Part shown: positions 16,001 through 27,429 of the stretch, piece after piece
How positions within the stretch are numbered: position 1 is the stretch's first letter
Layout of the letters: each line of letters opens with the position of its first letter
DNA from: Atherinomorus stipes
Taxonomy: Eukaryota; Chordata; Actinopteri; Atheriniformes; Atherinidae
DNA: 64,000 nucleotides
Direction: 5' to 3'
Assembly: GCA_023101725.1 (NCBI GenBank)
Contig: JALJCO010007119.1
Location: 1-64,000 of the forward strand
Translations under genes and position numbers: made by a program
The notes under the pieces: model-generated
The model's input: only the letters and a program-made list of their open reading frames with translations
Told to the model about the DNA's origin: nothing
Database searches by the model: none

Positions 16001-16554
16001 GCTGCTGCCAACTGAGGGAGGATGGGCAGAATCGTCACACGAACAAACACAGACATCCCCATGGCATCTGTTTACAATGAGTTACAACCTCCCATGAGGG
16101 GGCACAAGGTTCAAAACAAGACAAGGCAGGCAGAAATGACAGTGCTGCACCAGCTACTTCCAAGCTAAATGTGTGAAACAACACTGAATGATTTATCACT
16201 ATGTAAGTTCAAAGAAACTTTTCTCCACATTTTTGTTTTATGTTTTTCATCAGGTGGTGTTAAAGCAAGAATCAGGCCACAATGAAGACACAAGAGCATC
16301 ACTAATTCAGCTTCAAACTACATTTAAAGTATCATGTTACGATCTAACAGAGAAGGGCACAAAAGTCCTCATACTGTATTCAAACTAAGTGTATAATGAG
16401 TGATTTAAACTATCTTGCTGTCATTGTCTATTCATTTTGACAGTAAGTAATTTGAAGAAGTGATTCTGTTGTACTTACGGGTGCCATCGAAGCGTGTGGC
16501 GATTGTGTCCAGAAAGGTGTTTTGTGGGGCCAGGAGGCCCTTCATCACAGGCAT
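1088..16554 (-). CDS. kcnh4: Elk-type voltage-gated K+ channel, N-terminal part (likely kcnh4), partial
   Basis: Four coding exons on the minus strand: 16554-16479, 4262-4029, 1780-1649 and 1216-1088, joined in frame (about 190 codons). The gene continues past the left edge, so all six membrane segments, the pore and the cyclic-nucleotide-binding-like domain are missing. Exon 1 opens with [20 protein letters not shown], the start typical of Elk (Kv12) channels. Exons 2-3 encode the PAS domain ([37 protein letters not shown]). Exon 4 is a basic linker ending in QPEW. In this family the PAS/eag domain sits in the cytoplasm and tunes gating and deactivation at the plasma membrane. Intron 1 is about 12.2 kb. 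KCNH3, KCNH4 and KCNH8 share this N-terminus; kcnh4 is preferred because ghdc lies next door, as in mammals. The Elk family call is very sure; the exact paralogue is less so. Confidence 0.88.
2323..2914. mobile_element. hAT-type non-autonomous transposon in kcnh4 intron 2
   Basis: A 592-bp element with inverted ends CATTGGTTTTCAC (left) and GTGAAAACCTCTG (right), 11 of 13 positions complementary. Both resemble the CAGNGGTTCTCAA-type ends of hAT elements. It is flanked by an 8-bp repeat, TTCTAAAG at 2315-2322 and TTCTAAAA at 2915-2922, the target-duplication length of hAT transposases. The interior starts with a GGGGTCGC-like stretch common in fish hAT derivatives and has no open frame of useful length, so it must have been moved in trans. 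It lies between kcnh4 exons 2 and 3. Confidence 0.85.
5299..5324. repeat. AT dinucleotide microsatellite
   Basis: An uninterrupted TA/AT run of about 26 bp, followed by a looser AT-rich stretch to about 5340. It lies inside kcnh4 intron 1. Confidence 0.95.
9789..9841. repeat. Two poly-A runs separated by a GAACT repeat
   Basis: A 25-bp A run, a short CTGAACTGAACTG spacer, then a second A run of about 15 bp. This could be the A-tail of a plus-strand retroposon whose body can no longer be recognised, or simple slippage. Confidence 0.9.
12125..12493. mobile_element. 3' fragment of a Tc1-like transposon
   Basis: The stretch runs through motifs that, from memory, match the 3' part of a widespread fish and amphibian Tc1-like family: AACACAGCTGGACTCCAATG, then GTCTGAATACTTTTGACC, GGGGTGCTGGGTGTACATTA, and a terminal CTGAATACTTTCCGTACCCA reaching CTGTA. 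Two copies of a TCTGAATACTTT motif occur, as in that family. No transposase open frame remains and the 5' half is absent, so this is a dead fragment in kcnh4 intron 1. Confidence 0.75.
12873..12890. repeat. GGAT tetranucleotide run
   Basis: Four copies of GGAT/ATGG followed by a GTAT-rich stretch. In fish, L2-like retroposons often end in such a run, but I see no retroposon body here. Confidence 0.7.
13965..14640 (+). pseudogene. Decayed Tc1/mariner-like transposase region
   Basis: From about 14010 the plus strand follows, with many changes and deletions, the order of a common fish Tc1-like element: GGTGGCCAGTGTGGGTGACA, then GGGTATAAAAGAAGCATC, GGTGGGTCGTAGCTTGCCA, CATCTACAGTACACAATAAT, CACCATCTCAGATGGACAC, GAGTCTACATC and TTATGGGGGAGCATCAAGG. 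Stops and frameshifts are frequent and there is no continuous frame. In intact relatives this segment carries the helix-turn-helix and the first part of the DDE catalytic domain. The family match is from memory, so it is moderate. Confidence 0.6.
14700..14770 (+). repeat. Retroposon-like 3' tail (CCAATAAAGCTTATTTGAATTG)
   Basis: CCAATAAAGCTTATTTGAAT followed by TGAATTTAAAT resembles the 3' ends of several fish LINE/SINE families, which finish in an AATAAA-like signal and a short GAATT repeat. No body is recognisable upstream. Confidence 0.4.
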
Positions 16555-19500
16555 CTTGACCCAGATGTGGGATGGCCAACAGCTGGCTGGAAGTCACACC
16601 ATCCTAGAAGCACAATGGGGGCTCCTGGGAGGTCTCAGCAGGTGCAACAGACTTTAAGAATGACAGTCCAGTGGTGGACGCGGGGAGACACATTTACAGT
16701 AAAGGTGGCCACCTTTCTGCCCAGTGATGCTTCTCTGTAAGACAACAGTGCTGCCTGGAGAGACTAAAATAGCTCCCTCCACAATGCAGAGGTTTTGCTT
16801 CAGCCCAGATAAGGAAATTTAGAGCGACAATCACAAGCAGCTGCTCAGTCACATAAAGAGATCAATTCCAGGTGATGCTGAGATCCAAAGCTCTTCAAAT
16901 CAGCCAGCGCAGCTGTTGCTTTTCTGCACCTTTCAGTCGTGGAGCTGATCCCACAGAAGAAGTTATCTTGTAAGCTTGCTGCGCTTTCCATTCATAGAAA
17001 GACCATAAATGAGTGTCTACATCTCTACCATCCTTCAGCTCAGTGATCTGTTAGGATTCTGTGGCAGAATAGTTGCATCTTCTTGAGCTCTCTCTCCCTC
17101 CTCGCTACTCTCTCTCTCTCCCATCCACTCCGATGATATACGAGCCAATGAGATGCTGGCATCCTCTGTGGGGACCCGTTTTCATCTGTGGTGGGGGTAC
17201 AGAGATGGAGTGAGACAAGGGGAGGGAGAAGTGGAGGAAAAGAGGAAGGGAGGATTCTTTTGGAGCATCTGACAGCACCATTACACCCCACAGCGCTACT
17301 ATCAGCACTTGGCTTTTGTGTGTTGGTCTGCAAATCAAGGAAAGATAGATTACCTGCATGTCAGCCTCTGAAGGCTTTTGTAGCTAAACTGTGTGTCATT
17401 GTGCTGCTTTGCCACAGGCATGTGGCTCAAGAGAGATTTCAAAGTGGTTCTGGTGGTAAACACGCATTCTGGTTCATTTTTCTCACATTTTTGCATTTCA
17501 TGACAAAACTGCAAGAGTCCTGAAATGGAATTCCCAGAGTACTGCTGCATCAGCTGGACATAGAGTTGGTCACTGTTGCCCTATCAGCCCTTACAGTATC
17601 CCCACGAGAGAATTAAGGCTCTGGGATAAAAGCTGCTAAGAGTGGATTAAAAGGATAAGCCTGGAGATGTTTTCATGAGGACTTAACACACCAAATCTAA
17701 CTCACTTTGACACAAGCATACAGTAAGCGAAATACTTCTAGACAGTAAGAATGCTTATCAGTAACATCAGTAACTTTATATTTCTAAACAAATTAGATCA
17801 ATATATCTCATTACAGTGGTGGGAATCAGTGAAAGATGACCTCTGCTATTAATTCAATTAATGTGATTGACATTAAAGATTTAATATTGCGAGTGACATC
17901 AAGAAACCTGATAATTAGGGGTCATTTACAAAGGTCCTGAAATGCAAAGCATGACAACATTTTACTAAACAGAGCAAGAGCACATAAAAAACACAACATA
18001 ATGTCGGATAACAAGAGGAGAGCGGGGACAAGCAGCTAAACTGAAAAGTCAGACAACTTTTTCAATAAAAATATTTCAACATAACCAGCAAACATTTCAT
18101 AAAACAAATTTAAAATAGAAAAAAAAAATTAAAACAATCACAAAAAACATTGACTTGATTGATTGGAAAATCCACCACTTTATAAAAGATGACAAACAAT
18201 AAAACATTTCAGTAACATAATAAATAGAAATTGAGACATTATCTGAAATGTGACTTTTTAGGGAACAGAATGACATTTAGTTTCTACCGCCACAAAGGCT
18301 ACATGAGATATCCCAGAATCTATAAAGTTCATAGCTACTTCTGCCAGAATATATGCACAAATCAATGCATAACTTTTAAAATTCTTATATAAAAAAAAAA
18401 AAACCCCCCCCCCCACAAAAAAAAACAAAAACACAACCTTCTTAGTACAGGTAACTATTTAAGGAAACAAACCAGTGTGTTTAATGAAAATCCACTGCCA
18501 CTGCTTATTGAAGAAGATTTAAAGAAACAAAATAAAGTCCATTCTGTTCATTAAAAGCTGATAATAGGAAGTTTGCTTCTTAAGTCAGGATGTGAATTTT
18601 TTAATTCCCTTGTAAACCACAACTAATCCTTTTTATCAAAATCAGTGATTTAAATAAAGCTGGAGGATGAAACCACCCGATGTAGACTCACCTAGAAATT
18701 GGACGAAAACCTGGAAGTGATCTCAGAACTACATCATTCTGAAAGGTTCTGCATCTTTCAGGACTGATAACTCAGCACTGCAACAGAGCTGTGCATGACC
18801 CTATTCAGTGATAACTAAAACAAATAGCCCGCTTCTGATGATGATACTAGAAGCAGCTGCCGACTCCAAGATGAGAATAATCAGGTCAAGGAGGCTAAAA
18901 ATGATTAGTGACGTGTAGGCTGAAATCTAAAGGAGAAGTTAAGTTAAACCATCAAAAAGTTTCAAACTCATTGCTAAGAAAATGTTAGAAAAGCCTGGAA
19001 AGACTATTTGATTAAAATGCAGAATTAAAGCAGCAGGTAGAAAGCTGAGGGGAAAACAGTGAAAGTAAAACACCAGCTTGCAGACTGTTAGAGAGTATTG
19101 TTCCCCCCATCGCGGATCCTATTCAGGCCTTGGCATCCATTCACTGCTTTCTATTTTTAATGGCCTCTCATTGTCCTCTCTTCTTGTAGTTCATCCATCT
19201 CTACTTGTCTCTAATAAAGAGACTTATTCATTAAACATGGCCACTATCAACTCTACAGTTTAATATGACTGAGTGATGCACGGACGGACGGCTGTAATCA
19301 AATCCCAACTACATTGCCCATAATTCTCAGCTTTGTCATCAACACATTTAAAAAAAAAAAAAAAAAGACTAATTTGACATCTTACTTTTCAATGAAAATC
19401 CACTGCAGTAATCCTGAGTTAAACTGCAGCACAGCTAAGCTTTATGGCTGGTTTAATTCACCCAACATGCAGCTGCTTTTCTCAAACATCCTCCTTCCCT

Positions 19501-20974
19501 CAGAAAACCCATTGAGAAATCCGGCCTGTCATTCTCAGATCTTGGCTGTTTACATTAAGTTGATGAGTGAGTGAGCAGATGTGTGCCCAGAGTGTTTCTG
19601 TATCTGTAAATCCTCCAAGCACGCAAGGACAACAGGCTGAGGAAGGCACACCATACTGACCAGAAAAAGCAGACTATCTATAATGAATGTTAAAGCATGT
19701 GTAAGCTACTCCACAGCCACTCAAGTCAAACTAAATTTTTTACAATTTCATCCCCCCCAAAAAGTGGGATAAAAGGGTATTTTTAAGACAACACTTTACA
19801 GTATTTGGAAGCCGCACTTTTGACTTGGAACCATCAAAGCAGAATGTACAAAAAAAGAAAACATCCATGTTGAAGGTGTTCTCCACATCCTCAGAATATC
19901 ATATCAGAAACTAATATTCAACATTTATTTCTTTTAACCTTTGGGTTGAGGTTAAAACCCTGAAAATAACTGTCACTCACTCACTCATGAGGTCATTAAA
20001 TTATGAAACCAAAATAAAGCAAGAACAATGTCGAACCTCTGCTGAAATAGGACGTTACTAAAAATATTAGCCCACTTTGTGAAGGGAGAGACCTGCAGGA
20101 GAGAGGAGTGCCACGCAGCATCACAGCACACTAACGGAGGAGGATCTGCCTTTAGGTGCTTCTTCTTTTTTACTTTGACTTTAATCAGATTTGATGTTGT
20201 AAAATTAAAATGGGATGCTGGAGTTAGTTAGTATGATAGAAGTATTAGGAACAAAAATGACCTCACTGTTGCATCTACTCATCAAATAACCTCTAAAATA
20301 TTTACTTTCAGCATCAAGTTTTATTACATTTAGTGTCATTCAGCTGAAGGCACAAGCTCTCAGAGCTGCAACCAATAATCGACTGTTTAAACAACTAAAC
20401 ACTTACTTGCACACCTACAATACGCAGCATGTGATCCAGCTACTGTAATGGTATTAGACTAGCATCTCCTACTGGTGACAACAAGGTACTGCTACTGGTA
20501 TCTGGACAAAGGATGTGATTTTACTCTGATCAGCAAACAGCTGATGAGAATTTTCTAAAACTGTGAGAGGCTCTGAGTAAAACACTGTTCATCATTTAAA
20601 ATGATGCCAATTTATCTTCAGATCACCTTTACCAGGCTGTGACTTTTGTCTTCAACAGGATGCTACAGCGACCATGAGTCACCTCTCATGCTTTATGTGA
20701 TGCCAGAAAAATGAGAAATTATGCAACGATTCACTGAAACACACGACATACAGTTTATAAGATAAATGCAGTTTGTGCACTTCTAAAATGACATGAATAT
20801 TTTATATAATCATCTTTAATCTGATCATACACAACTTATCTTGTGTGTACAGCTCAGTCCAGTGAGGGCTGCGATGAGCTCTGCATCAGGGAAAGCAAAC
20901 AGACACGGCAGGCGGATGGCTCGTCACAAATGAGCCAAGACTCATCTCGTTTCCATCTTAATGATTAAAGACAC

Positions 20975-21240
20975 TTTTTTTTTTGGATTTACTTGTATGA
21001 TCCCCGAGGGGAAATTAGGGCTCTGCATTTCACCCATCTCTGGGGTGTCAGGGGGCGGTGGGCTGCTGCTTGGGGCGCCCAGGGGGCGGTTGGTGGGAGT
21101 TGGAGACCTTGCTCGGGGGTCCACAGTTGTTTTACCTGAGTGTCGTGACGTGGGCTTGAGCCCAGGTCCTCTGCGCCAAGGCCCGCGACATTGCTACAGG
21201 GCCACCCACTCCCCCATTTCAGGGCCACAATATTGAAACT
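20975..21240 (-). repeat. GC-rich retroposon-like interspersed repeat
   Basis: A GC-rich island of about 260 bp in AT-rich surroundings. On the minus strand it contains GTGGCCCTGTAGCAATGTCG, then GCGCAGAGGACCTGGGCTC and the palindrome GGGCTTGAGCCC (written on the plus strand), which resembles a pol III B-box like those at the head of tRNA-derived or L2-linked fish retroposons. Open frames of 60-98 codons on both strands follow the base composition, not a protein family. The assignment rests on this motif and on composition. Confidence 0.55.
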
Positions 21241-21384
21241 TTGGACAGACAAGAAACAGGGTTTGAGACATAACCTCTCCCCCACCTATAACAGCATCTT
21301 CTCAGCTATCCCAAGGAGAATACCGTCTAATGACAGCCTCAAATGAAACTGAGACCTCAGATGCATCACTAAGTCGGCCGTAGA

Positions 21385-21500
21385 TTCGAAACATTAGTGG
21401 TTTCACAGGCTACTTCAGTAAAATCTCCATCTAAAGTTAAGACGCTCCTCTGGAGGAGAGCGAAACATCTTCCAGACAGTAAACCCGCCTCAGCTGACTT
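21385..21500. repeat. Possible retroelement remnant
   Basis: CTCTGGAGGAGAGCGAAACA followed by TCTTCCAGACAGTAAAC resembles a motif (AGAGGCGAAACGTCTTC-like) seen near the 3' ends of some fish retroelements. The match is short and from memory. Confidence 0.3.
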
Positions 21501-22642
21501 GATTTAACCCATGTTTGGATGTATGAAAACATTTACAGACTTCTTCCTGAAGGATATTCTTTCATCTGTTTTTTGGTTTGCCGTTTCTTTTTGTCCACTC
21601 TGTGTCCGGGGCATAATGCACATCATGCTGAGATATGACAAGTTTTCAGCTCATCTCCCTTTGGGAATCACTTCGTTGGTGAAAAAAAATGCATTGAAAC
21701 GATGACAAAAAGGTACCACATGGTAAAATAAAGACTACAATAGACCTTTTTTGTTATGCAAACTACTGCTGAAGACCACTTTAAAAGATTAGAAAAAAAG
21801 CTGCATGCTTGGAAGCAAAACATAAAGAAATGTGGAGTGGCATGAAACTTTTGAGCAGCACTGTTTACTTTGCAAAAACGGACCACAAGCTGCTGATAAT
21901 ATGAAAACAATCATGTTAAATCACTTGGATTTGAGCCCATAAACACAGCTGACTCCACTGATGTAAACAGAACAAATTTGCATTTCTTTATAAAACAGAT
22001 TAGAAAGCTGCTTTCCGCTGCACGGCAGCATCACTCAACTTATTTTTAGATATTAATGTTGCTTTAATCATCACAAGTGATTGCACTTAAGCGAAATGAG
22101 CGTGCTTTTTCAGAACATTCAGTAACACCAGATGCTATCAACAGAAAATGTCATTTCATAACAGGAAATACTCATTTTTATGTTTTGCAAGCTTAAGCAA
22201 CATCAGCCTGAAGAATTATCTTAATTTTATTTGGCTTTTTTAATTAGCTGCCTTGAAGCCAAAAAGAAACTTTCTTCTCATCATTAGCATCACATAAGTA
22301 GTAGAAAAACGAGTTAGTCGGAACAGTTTGGTACAGTTTTTACTGTGTATGGTTTCATTATTTGGTACAATCTGAGGCTCTGAAACATTTCAGGGACAAA
22401 AACTGTTGTAACACGTTCTTAGACGTAATTCTATAAATATAACTGAGAAATTAAACAGTGCAATTTACATTTCAAATTGTTTTCAAAAACTATTAAAATA
22501 AAACACTGAGGATGTTTTTATAAAAGTCTGTTACCGTGTTGATGAGCTGATTTCTCCCAAGGCACAGTTTATAAATTCTGTCATAAATAGTTAATAAAAC
22601 TGGGCATGAATCGTTCAGTCAGTTCAGAAGTCTCGTCTCATT

Positions 22643-25600
22643 TCAGGAGACCGTTTTTCCCAACAGGAAGTCTGCGTATTCCTTCCTGCGTAGCACGCGG
22701 TGCATTTTAAATGTGTTGGGTGAGGTACTTGTGTAGGCCATCATCTGCTTACGAAGTTCCTTGAACGCACCCTCCGCCACCAGCTGGACCCTCATTGGGC
22801 CGATGCTGCCTTTGATACGGAAAGACTTGTAGACGGCAGAGTCCTGCTGGAGACAGATGTCCAGCTGGAGAGGAGGAGACGCAGATAAAAAGAAATAAGA
22901 ATTTCATTAAAAAGACCAAACATCCTAGTATTAGGATTTGTCTCACCTTATATCGTTGCTCTTCAGTTAGATTTCTAACACCTTTCAACTCTATAAATAC
23001 TTGATAATGAGGGTCTGAGCCACCTATTGAATCTCCTGCAACAATACAGAAAAATCAAGAGAGTGAAAAGCAGTTTAAGGCATTTTATTTAAAATCCTAC
23101 CAGACTGACAGGTGCCAAATTTTACCCAAGATGCCGCTTTCAGCACAGGAGTAGTCGACCAGCTGAGCTCCAGGCCACTGAGCAACTGCTTTCTTCAACG
23201 CACCGAGAAACAACGCCTCAGACACTTTCTCCCCTCTAACATTCAGCATCTGACCCCGCCTGAAAAAAAACAAAGAGGTGACTAAGAAATCATTTTATAC
23301 AGTACACCTCAAGCTGTGTACATGTACTTGTAGAGGTACCTGTACTGAAACTCCACAATGGGACACTGGTTGTGGAATCCAACAACCTTCACAATATCTC
23401 CAATGCGATATCTGTAACAGAGAAAATATCAGCGTCACAAATAAACTCGTCTCACACATCAGCTACCATTAGTTTCTAATAATGTTTCATTTTAATCGTT
23501 TATAATTTTGTCTGATAAACTCAGAGAACAAATCTTGATATTGGCCAGAGATGCAGCTTATTTTTATAAGTACAGTAAGTGGAACTGCAACACAATTATG
23601 TTGTCAAAACAATTCAATTTTCCACAAAAAGTTTCCATTTAAAAATTTTTTAAGGAGCATCTGGCCATCGAGGCCACAAACAATAAGAGAAAAAGTGTGT
23701 TTGGATCTTTAAGAACCAATAAAAATAGGTGAAAAGCAGCTTTGTAATAAGCTTATTAGTGTTGCCTTTTACAGTGAAGTAAATTTCTTCATCATTTCTC
23801 TCCATATTCAGCCTACATAAAGTTAGGTTGCCCTAATCAAGATCTTTTTGCCCCAGCAACTAATCCAAGCCCATCAAGACTAAATACTGGCCGACCCTGA
23901 TGCTTATATGAGTACATCACACAGCTGCAAAATACACACCATAAACACATAAAAGTTATGCAATATTTCTCACTTTTACAACCAAATCATGTAAAAGTTC
24001 AGTTCTTTTTGTCAGTAAACAAAATGAGACCTGAAGAGTCCGGAGGCGTTGGTGATAACAAGCTCATAGCTGTCTCCCTCCTTCACCTCCTCCATCAGCA
24101 GGGTCTGTGGCGCCTCCTCTTCCAGGCTGCTCTCTGGCAGGAACTCGCAGAACATTGAGCGCGGACACAGCAGATAACGTCTGTTTGACTCATGAGGCCA
24201 CAGGTTCACCCCAATCAGACCTGCAGGGACCAAGAAATACTCATCAGAGCAAATACAGTACTGACCTGAAAACTGCTCATATTTGTGAACTACTACCGAC
24301 TGATCGACTGTGACCACACTCTTCTGTCACTGAAATACTGGTCAAAATAATCACATTTAGACCTGCAGTGGACTGTGTGGCGGCCTGAATTCAAACAAGT
24401 ACTGGAAGCTAACCTTCTGAGGCATCATCCAGACTGTAAGTGTGCTGAGGTATTTGTTCTAGTCCAAGATTTGAGCATTTATGTGACCAAACCAGTTTGG
24501 TCATTTGAGATGAGCGCGAGTATGTTTTCAATACTTGTTTTTACCTTCTGTAGCAGCATAAAATGGTGAATAGAAAGGCACTCCTTTGCAGTAGTTCTCC
24601 CTCAACATTTCACCGTAGATCTGATTGGAGCCTGAGTCCACCGCCAGCACCAGGTTAAGATGAGGCCACAGCCGCTTAGCAATCCCCCTGAAGCCCTCCT
24701 GGAAGTGGGCCCGGAGCTGAGCAGCCCTCTGTGGGTCTGGCTTCATTAGAGCCTCAAGACTGGCCCTCACGTTGGGCTCCAGAGAAAGAGCGCTGCTGAT
24801 TTTTCCTTGTTCAATATCCCCCACCAGCTCCTGCCAACGATCCTGTGGGATGGACACATTTCTCTTAATTTCCCTCAATATAAGAATTCCTGCTTTTGAA
24901 AGAAAATGGGAGATTTTACACATAATTTGTAGGAACTTTTCCCAGAATGCACTGCATTTCATGCATCTACTCATCAGAGAATGTACAAACATACACGATA
25001 ATATAGAGTATTTCATGATATGCAATCATGTACCTGAAGGGCAGCGAAAGCATAGAAAACCGTGGAAGCAAAGTTGGACTCCAGTGTTCCCACACTGGGA
25101 TCTTTCAGAGCAAACAGGAGGTGCAGGTACAGGGTGTCCTTCTCACTGGGAACCTGAGGGATCAGAGATCATTACAACCAGAAGTATACGAAGAGGTCGA
25201 CCACTTGTCAGCGTTGTTGATCAAACCTCGAAGGCAGGAGCTGGAGTTGTGTAGAGGTTGAGCATGTGTCGAGATGAGGCAGGGGTGGAGGAGTTTGGCC
25301 CAATGGGAATGCCGGCCTCAGACTGGCGAAATGTAGGGGTGTAGAAGAGCTTGGTGGTGCGCTGCAGGCTGTCGGACACTGGGAATGCTTGTCGCATGGC
25401 ATCTAAACATACTGCCACCCCCTGATGGAAACACATTTATTAAGTAACATTTAAATGCAGAGAACAGAGACTAATACCTGAAAAACACATTATCACCTGC
25501 AGGAAGAACTCAGTGTTGGTGTCCTTGGTGCTGAGCAGCATGGCGCTGGGTCCCGATGTCCCAGAAGTCATGGCCAGAATCAGGGGCTTCTCAGCTATTA

Positions 25601-26622
25601 TCACCTTTTCTTCCCCAGCAGCGATGCGGCTGATAAGTTCTCGATAGTGCCCATATGTGGTTAAAGGGTGACGTACCCGGAAGCCATCAGTGTCTGGCAA
25701 ATTATTGTAAACAGCATGGTTAAAACTGTCCAATATCACATTTCTGCAGATTTGTAAGGAGTTATTTTTACTGTTAATTTTGATTTTAAAATAATAACAA
25801 TTAAAAACACTAGGGTAAAAAGTGGTTGCAGCCTTATTTAGATAAGTGTACCCAAAAGGTAATTTTAAGTGCTAACAAACAGGTGTAAATAAAGTAAAAT
25901 CAGGAAAAGGGAGGAGCTATAGGCTGCAGAGTAGTTACATCACGTTGAACCTGTGCGTCGCTGCTGGGTTTCCCACCAGTGGAAACAGTGCATTTTCATA
26001 GATCCACTATTTGTTACCTTTGATAGCGCTGAAATCGTACTGTTGTCCATAATATGTGTCTGCATTTTTACGAAGTCGCTTCAGCAAAGTCTCCTCCTGG
26101 ACTTGCTTCACCTTGAGCGTGTCGGCTTCAAGTTTCCTTCTCTGTCGCCTGCCCAGCCAGCCCACAGCTTTCACTGCTATATACTGGCTGAACAGACTGC
26201 CAAACGTCCGGTTTTCACCCTTCATTTTCTTGCTAATATCTCTCCAAATCAGTGCCATCCCGGCCAGAGAGCACACACCGATGGCCGTGGGTAGAGGGGG
26301 CGGCATGGCTGTGAGAAAAAACTGGGTTACACAAGGAAGACATGTGGCGGAGCTTCCAGCTGGGGGCGCTGTTGGTCAACATTACATTGTTACCAGTTTC
26401 ATCTACTTCCAAAACATAATGCCTCAGTAGTCGCGGAAGATACCGTTAAAAGTTACACTCTTACAATTTGACGCAATCTTCTTTGTCATATTTAAGCCAC
26501 TTACCCGGGATTTGTCCGTAAATAGCCATAGCTATCGACAAAACGGCAAAACAAAGAGGCACTGCAACGCGAAACCAGGAAAACCCCATATTTGGGAAAT
26601 GAAATATCCTCTTGTTCGTCAT
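22643..26622 (-). CDS. ghdc: GH3 domain-containing protein (ghdc), complete
   Basis: Eleven exons on the minus strand, every junction GT-AG and in frame: 26622-26505, 26308-26018, 25693-25497, 25421-25227, 25153-25034, 24842-24545, 24220-24031, 23411-23340, 23259-23126, 23035-22947, 22864-22643 (stop TGA). The product is 641 residues. Residues 19-35 form a hydrophobic segment and 42-58 a weaker one, suggesting a signal-anchor or ER/nuclear-envelope membrane tether. The GH3-fold hallmark TSGTSGPS is at residues 179-186, the phosphate-loop-like motif of acyl-adenylating enzymes. Other GH3-like segments are VLAVDSGSNQIYGEM, LVITNASGLFRYRIGDIV and EFQYRRGQMLNVRGEKVSE. Plant GH3 enzymes conjugate amino acids to hormones; the vertebrate protein's reaction is not established. 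A second in-frame Met at residue 12 (MGFSWF) could be the real start. It shares strand and order with kcnh4, as in mammals. Confidence 0.95.
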
Positions 26623-27429
26623 TTTTCTTTTTTAAATGAATAAACATTTAGAATCACTTTTACGCGTATTTACGTATCAGAGGAAGGGCCTTTACTGTTA
26701 GTTTGGCATCGATGAGTTGCTTCCGTGTTTGAGTCACGGTGACTGGTGGAATTTACTATGACGTAGTTCAATCGATTCCACATAACCAATAAGAAAACGC
26801 ACTATACAATGAAAATATGACATTAAAAAAATCAGGCACTTCAGTCAGGGAAGAAATAGGTGGTCAGTTTGAAATATTTTCATAGTGAATATTTTCATAT
26901 TTAAATTCATATTTACAAATTTGGTAAAATTACACAAAACACTTAGATATGACATTACATAGGGGAAAGATGAACTTAGATTTATTAGCATCAATTACTG
27001 CCTGAGGTATGCTTTGGTCTAATGACATTAGATAATGTTTCAGTTAGTTTTACAGTTTCCATAGGTAATTGAAGATCTTTTACTTTTTTTGACCTGGTAA
27101 TTCTCTTTTTTGACCTAATCCCCTTTCCCAAGATCAATCTTGACAACCAGATTATTATGACTTTCCGAGAATGATATTCTGTCAAAAGTGCGCTTCGAGA
27201 CCCCGCCTCCAGATGAGACTGCAGCCTGTTGGTGACCAGTCCTTCAACATTTCTCTGTCCTGATTGGTCCCCGGCCGTTCTTTTTTTATTCATAACACCA
27301 TAAAACACAAACTGATGAGAAGTATTCCACAGGGGCACGAAAACCTGCAGGATTGTGTACCTGGAGGACGGGAAATGCACACCATTTTGGAGTACTACAG
27401 GAGTTTTGTTTAACTGGATGAAAACAGAA
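26623..27429. other. ghdc upstream region
   Basis: About 800 bp between the ghdc start codon and the tRNA gene. It contains the presumed ghdc promoter, which shows no TATA box that I can place. An open frame of 129 codons on the minus strand (26991-27380) has no recognisable domain and is treated as chance. No other feature is visible. Confidence 0.5.

Larger units (their letters stand above)
4263..16478 (-). other. kcnh4 intron 1 (12.2 kb), repeat-bearing, no nested gene seen
   Basis: Bounded by the exon 1 donor (GTAAGTAC after 16479) and the exon 2 acceptor (TTACAG before 4262). It holds an AT microsatellite, two A-runs, a Tc1-like 3' fragment, a decayed Tc1-like transposase region, and a retroposon-like AATAAA tail near 14738-14768. 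Short open frames occur throughout on both strands, but none shows splice context or a recognisable domain. The rest is unexplained. Long first introns of neuronal channel genes often carry enhancers, but nothing here can be assigned by eye. Confidence 0.6.
16555..22642. other. Intergenic region between kcnh4 start and ghdc end
   Basis: About 6 kb with no exon I can support. The part right of 16555 is the 5' flank of kcnh4. It includes a CT-rich stretch (17088-17125) and a GA-rich stretch (17196-17252). The right end should hold the ghdc 3' untranslated region; a minus-strand AATAAA (TTTATT at about 22228 on the plus strand) is one possible end. In mammals this interval contains HCRT. I looked for its amidated repeat motif (GNHAAGILT-like) on the minus strand and did not find it. 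Runs of A and C occur at 18391-18427. Confidence 0.6.

Noticed and set aside
17188..17523. 111-codon plus-strand frame and an overlapping minus-strand frame upstream of kcnh4
   Set aside because: Purine-rich composition keeps both strands open; no signal peptide, domain or orexin-like motif is present.
24772..25254. 160-codon open frame on the plus strand
   Set aside because: It is antisense to ghdc exons 5 and 6, whose minus-strand frame is clearly the coding one.
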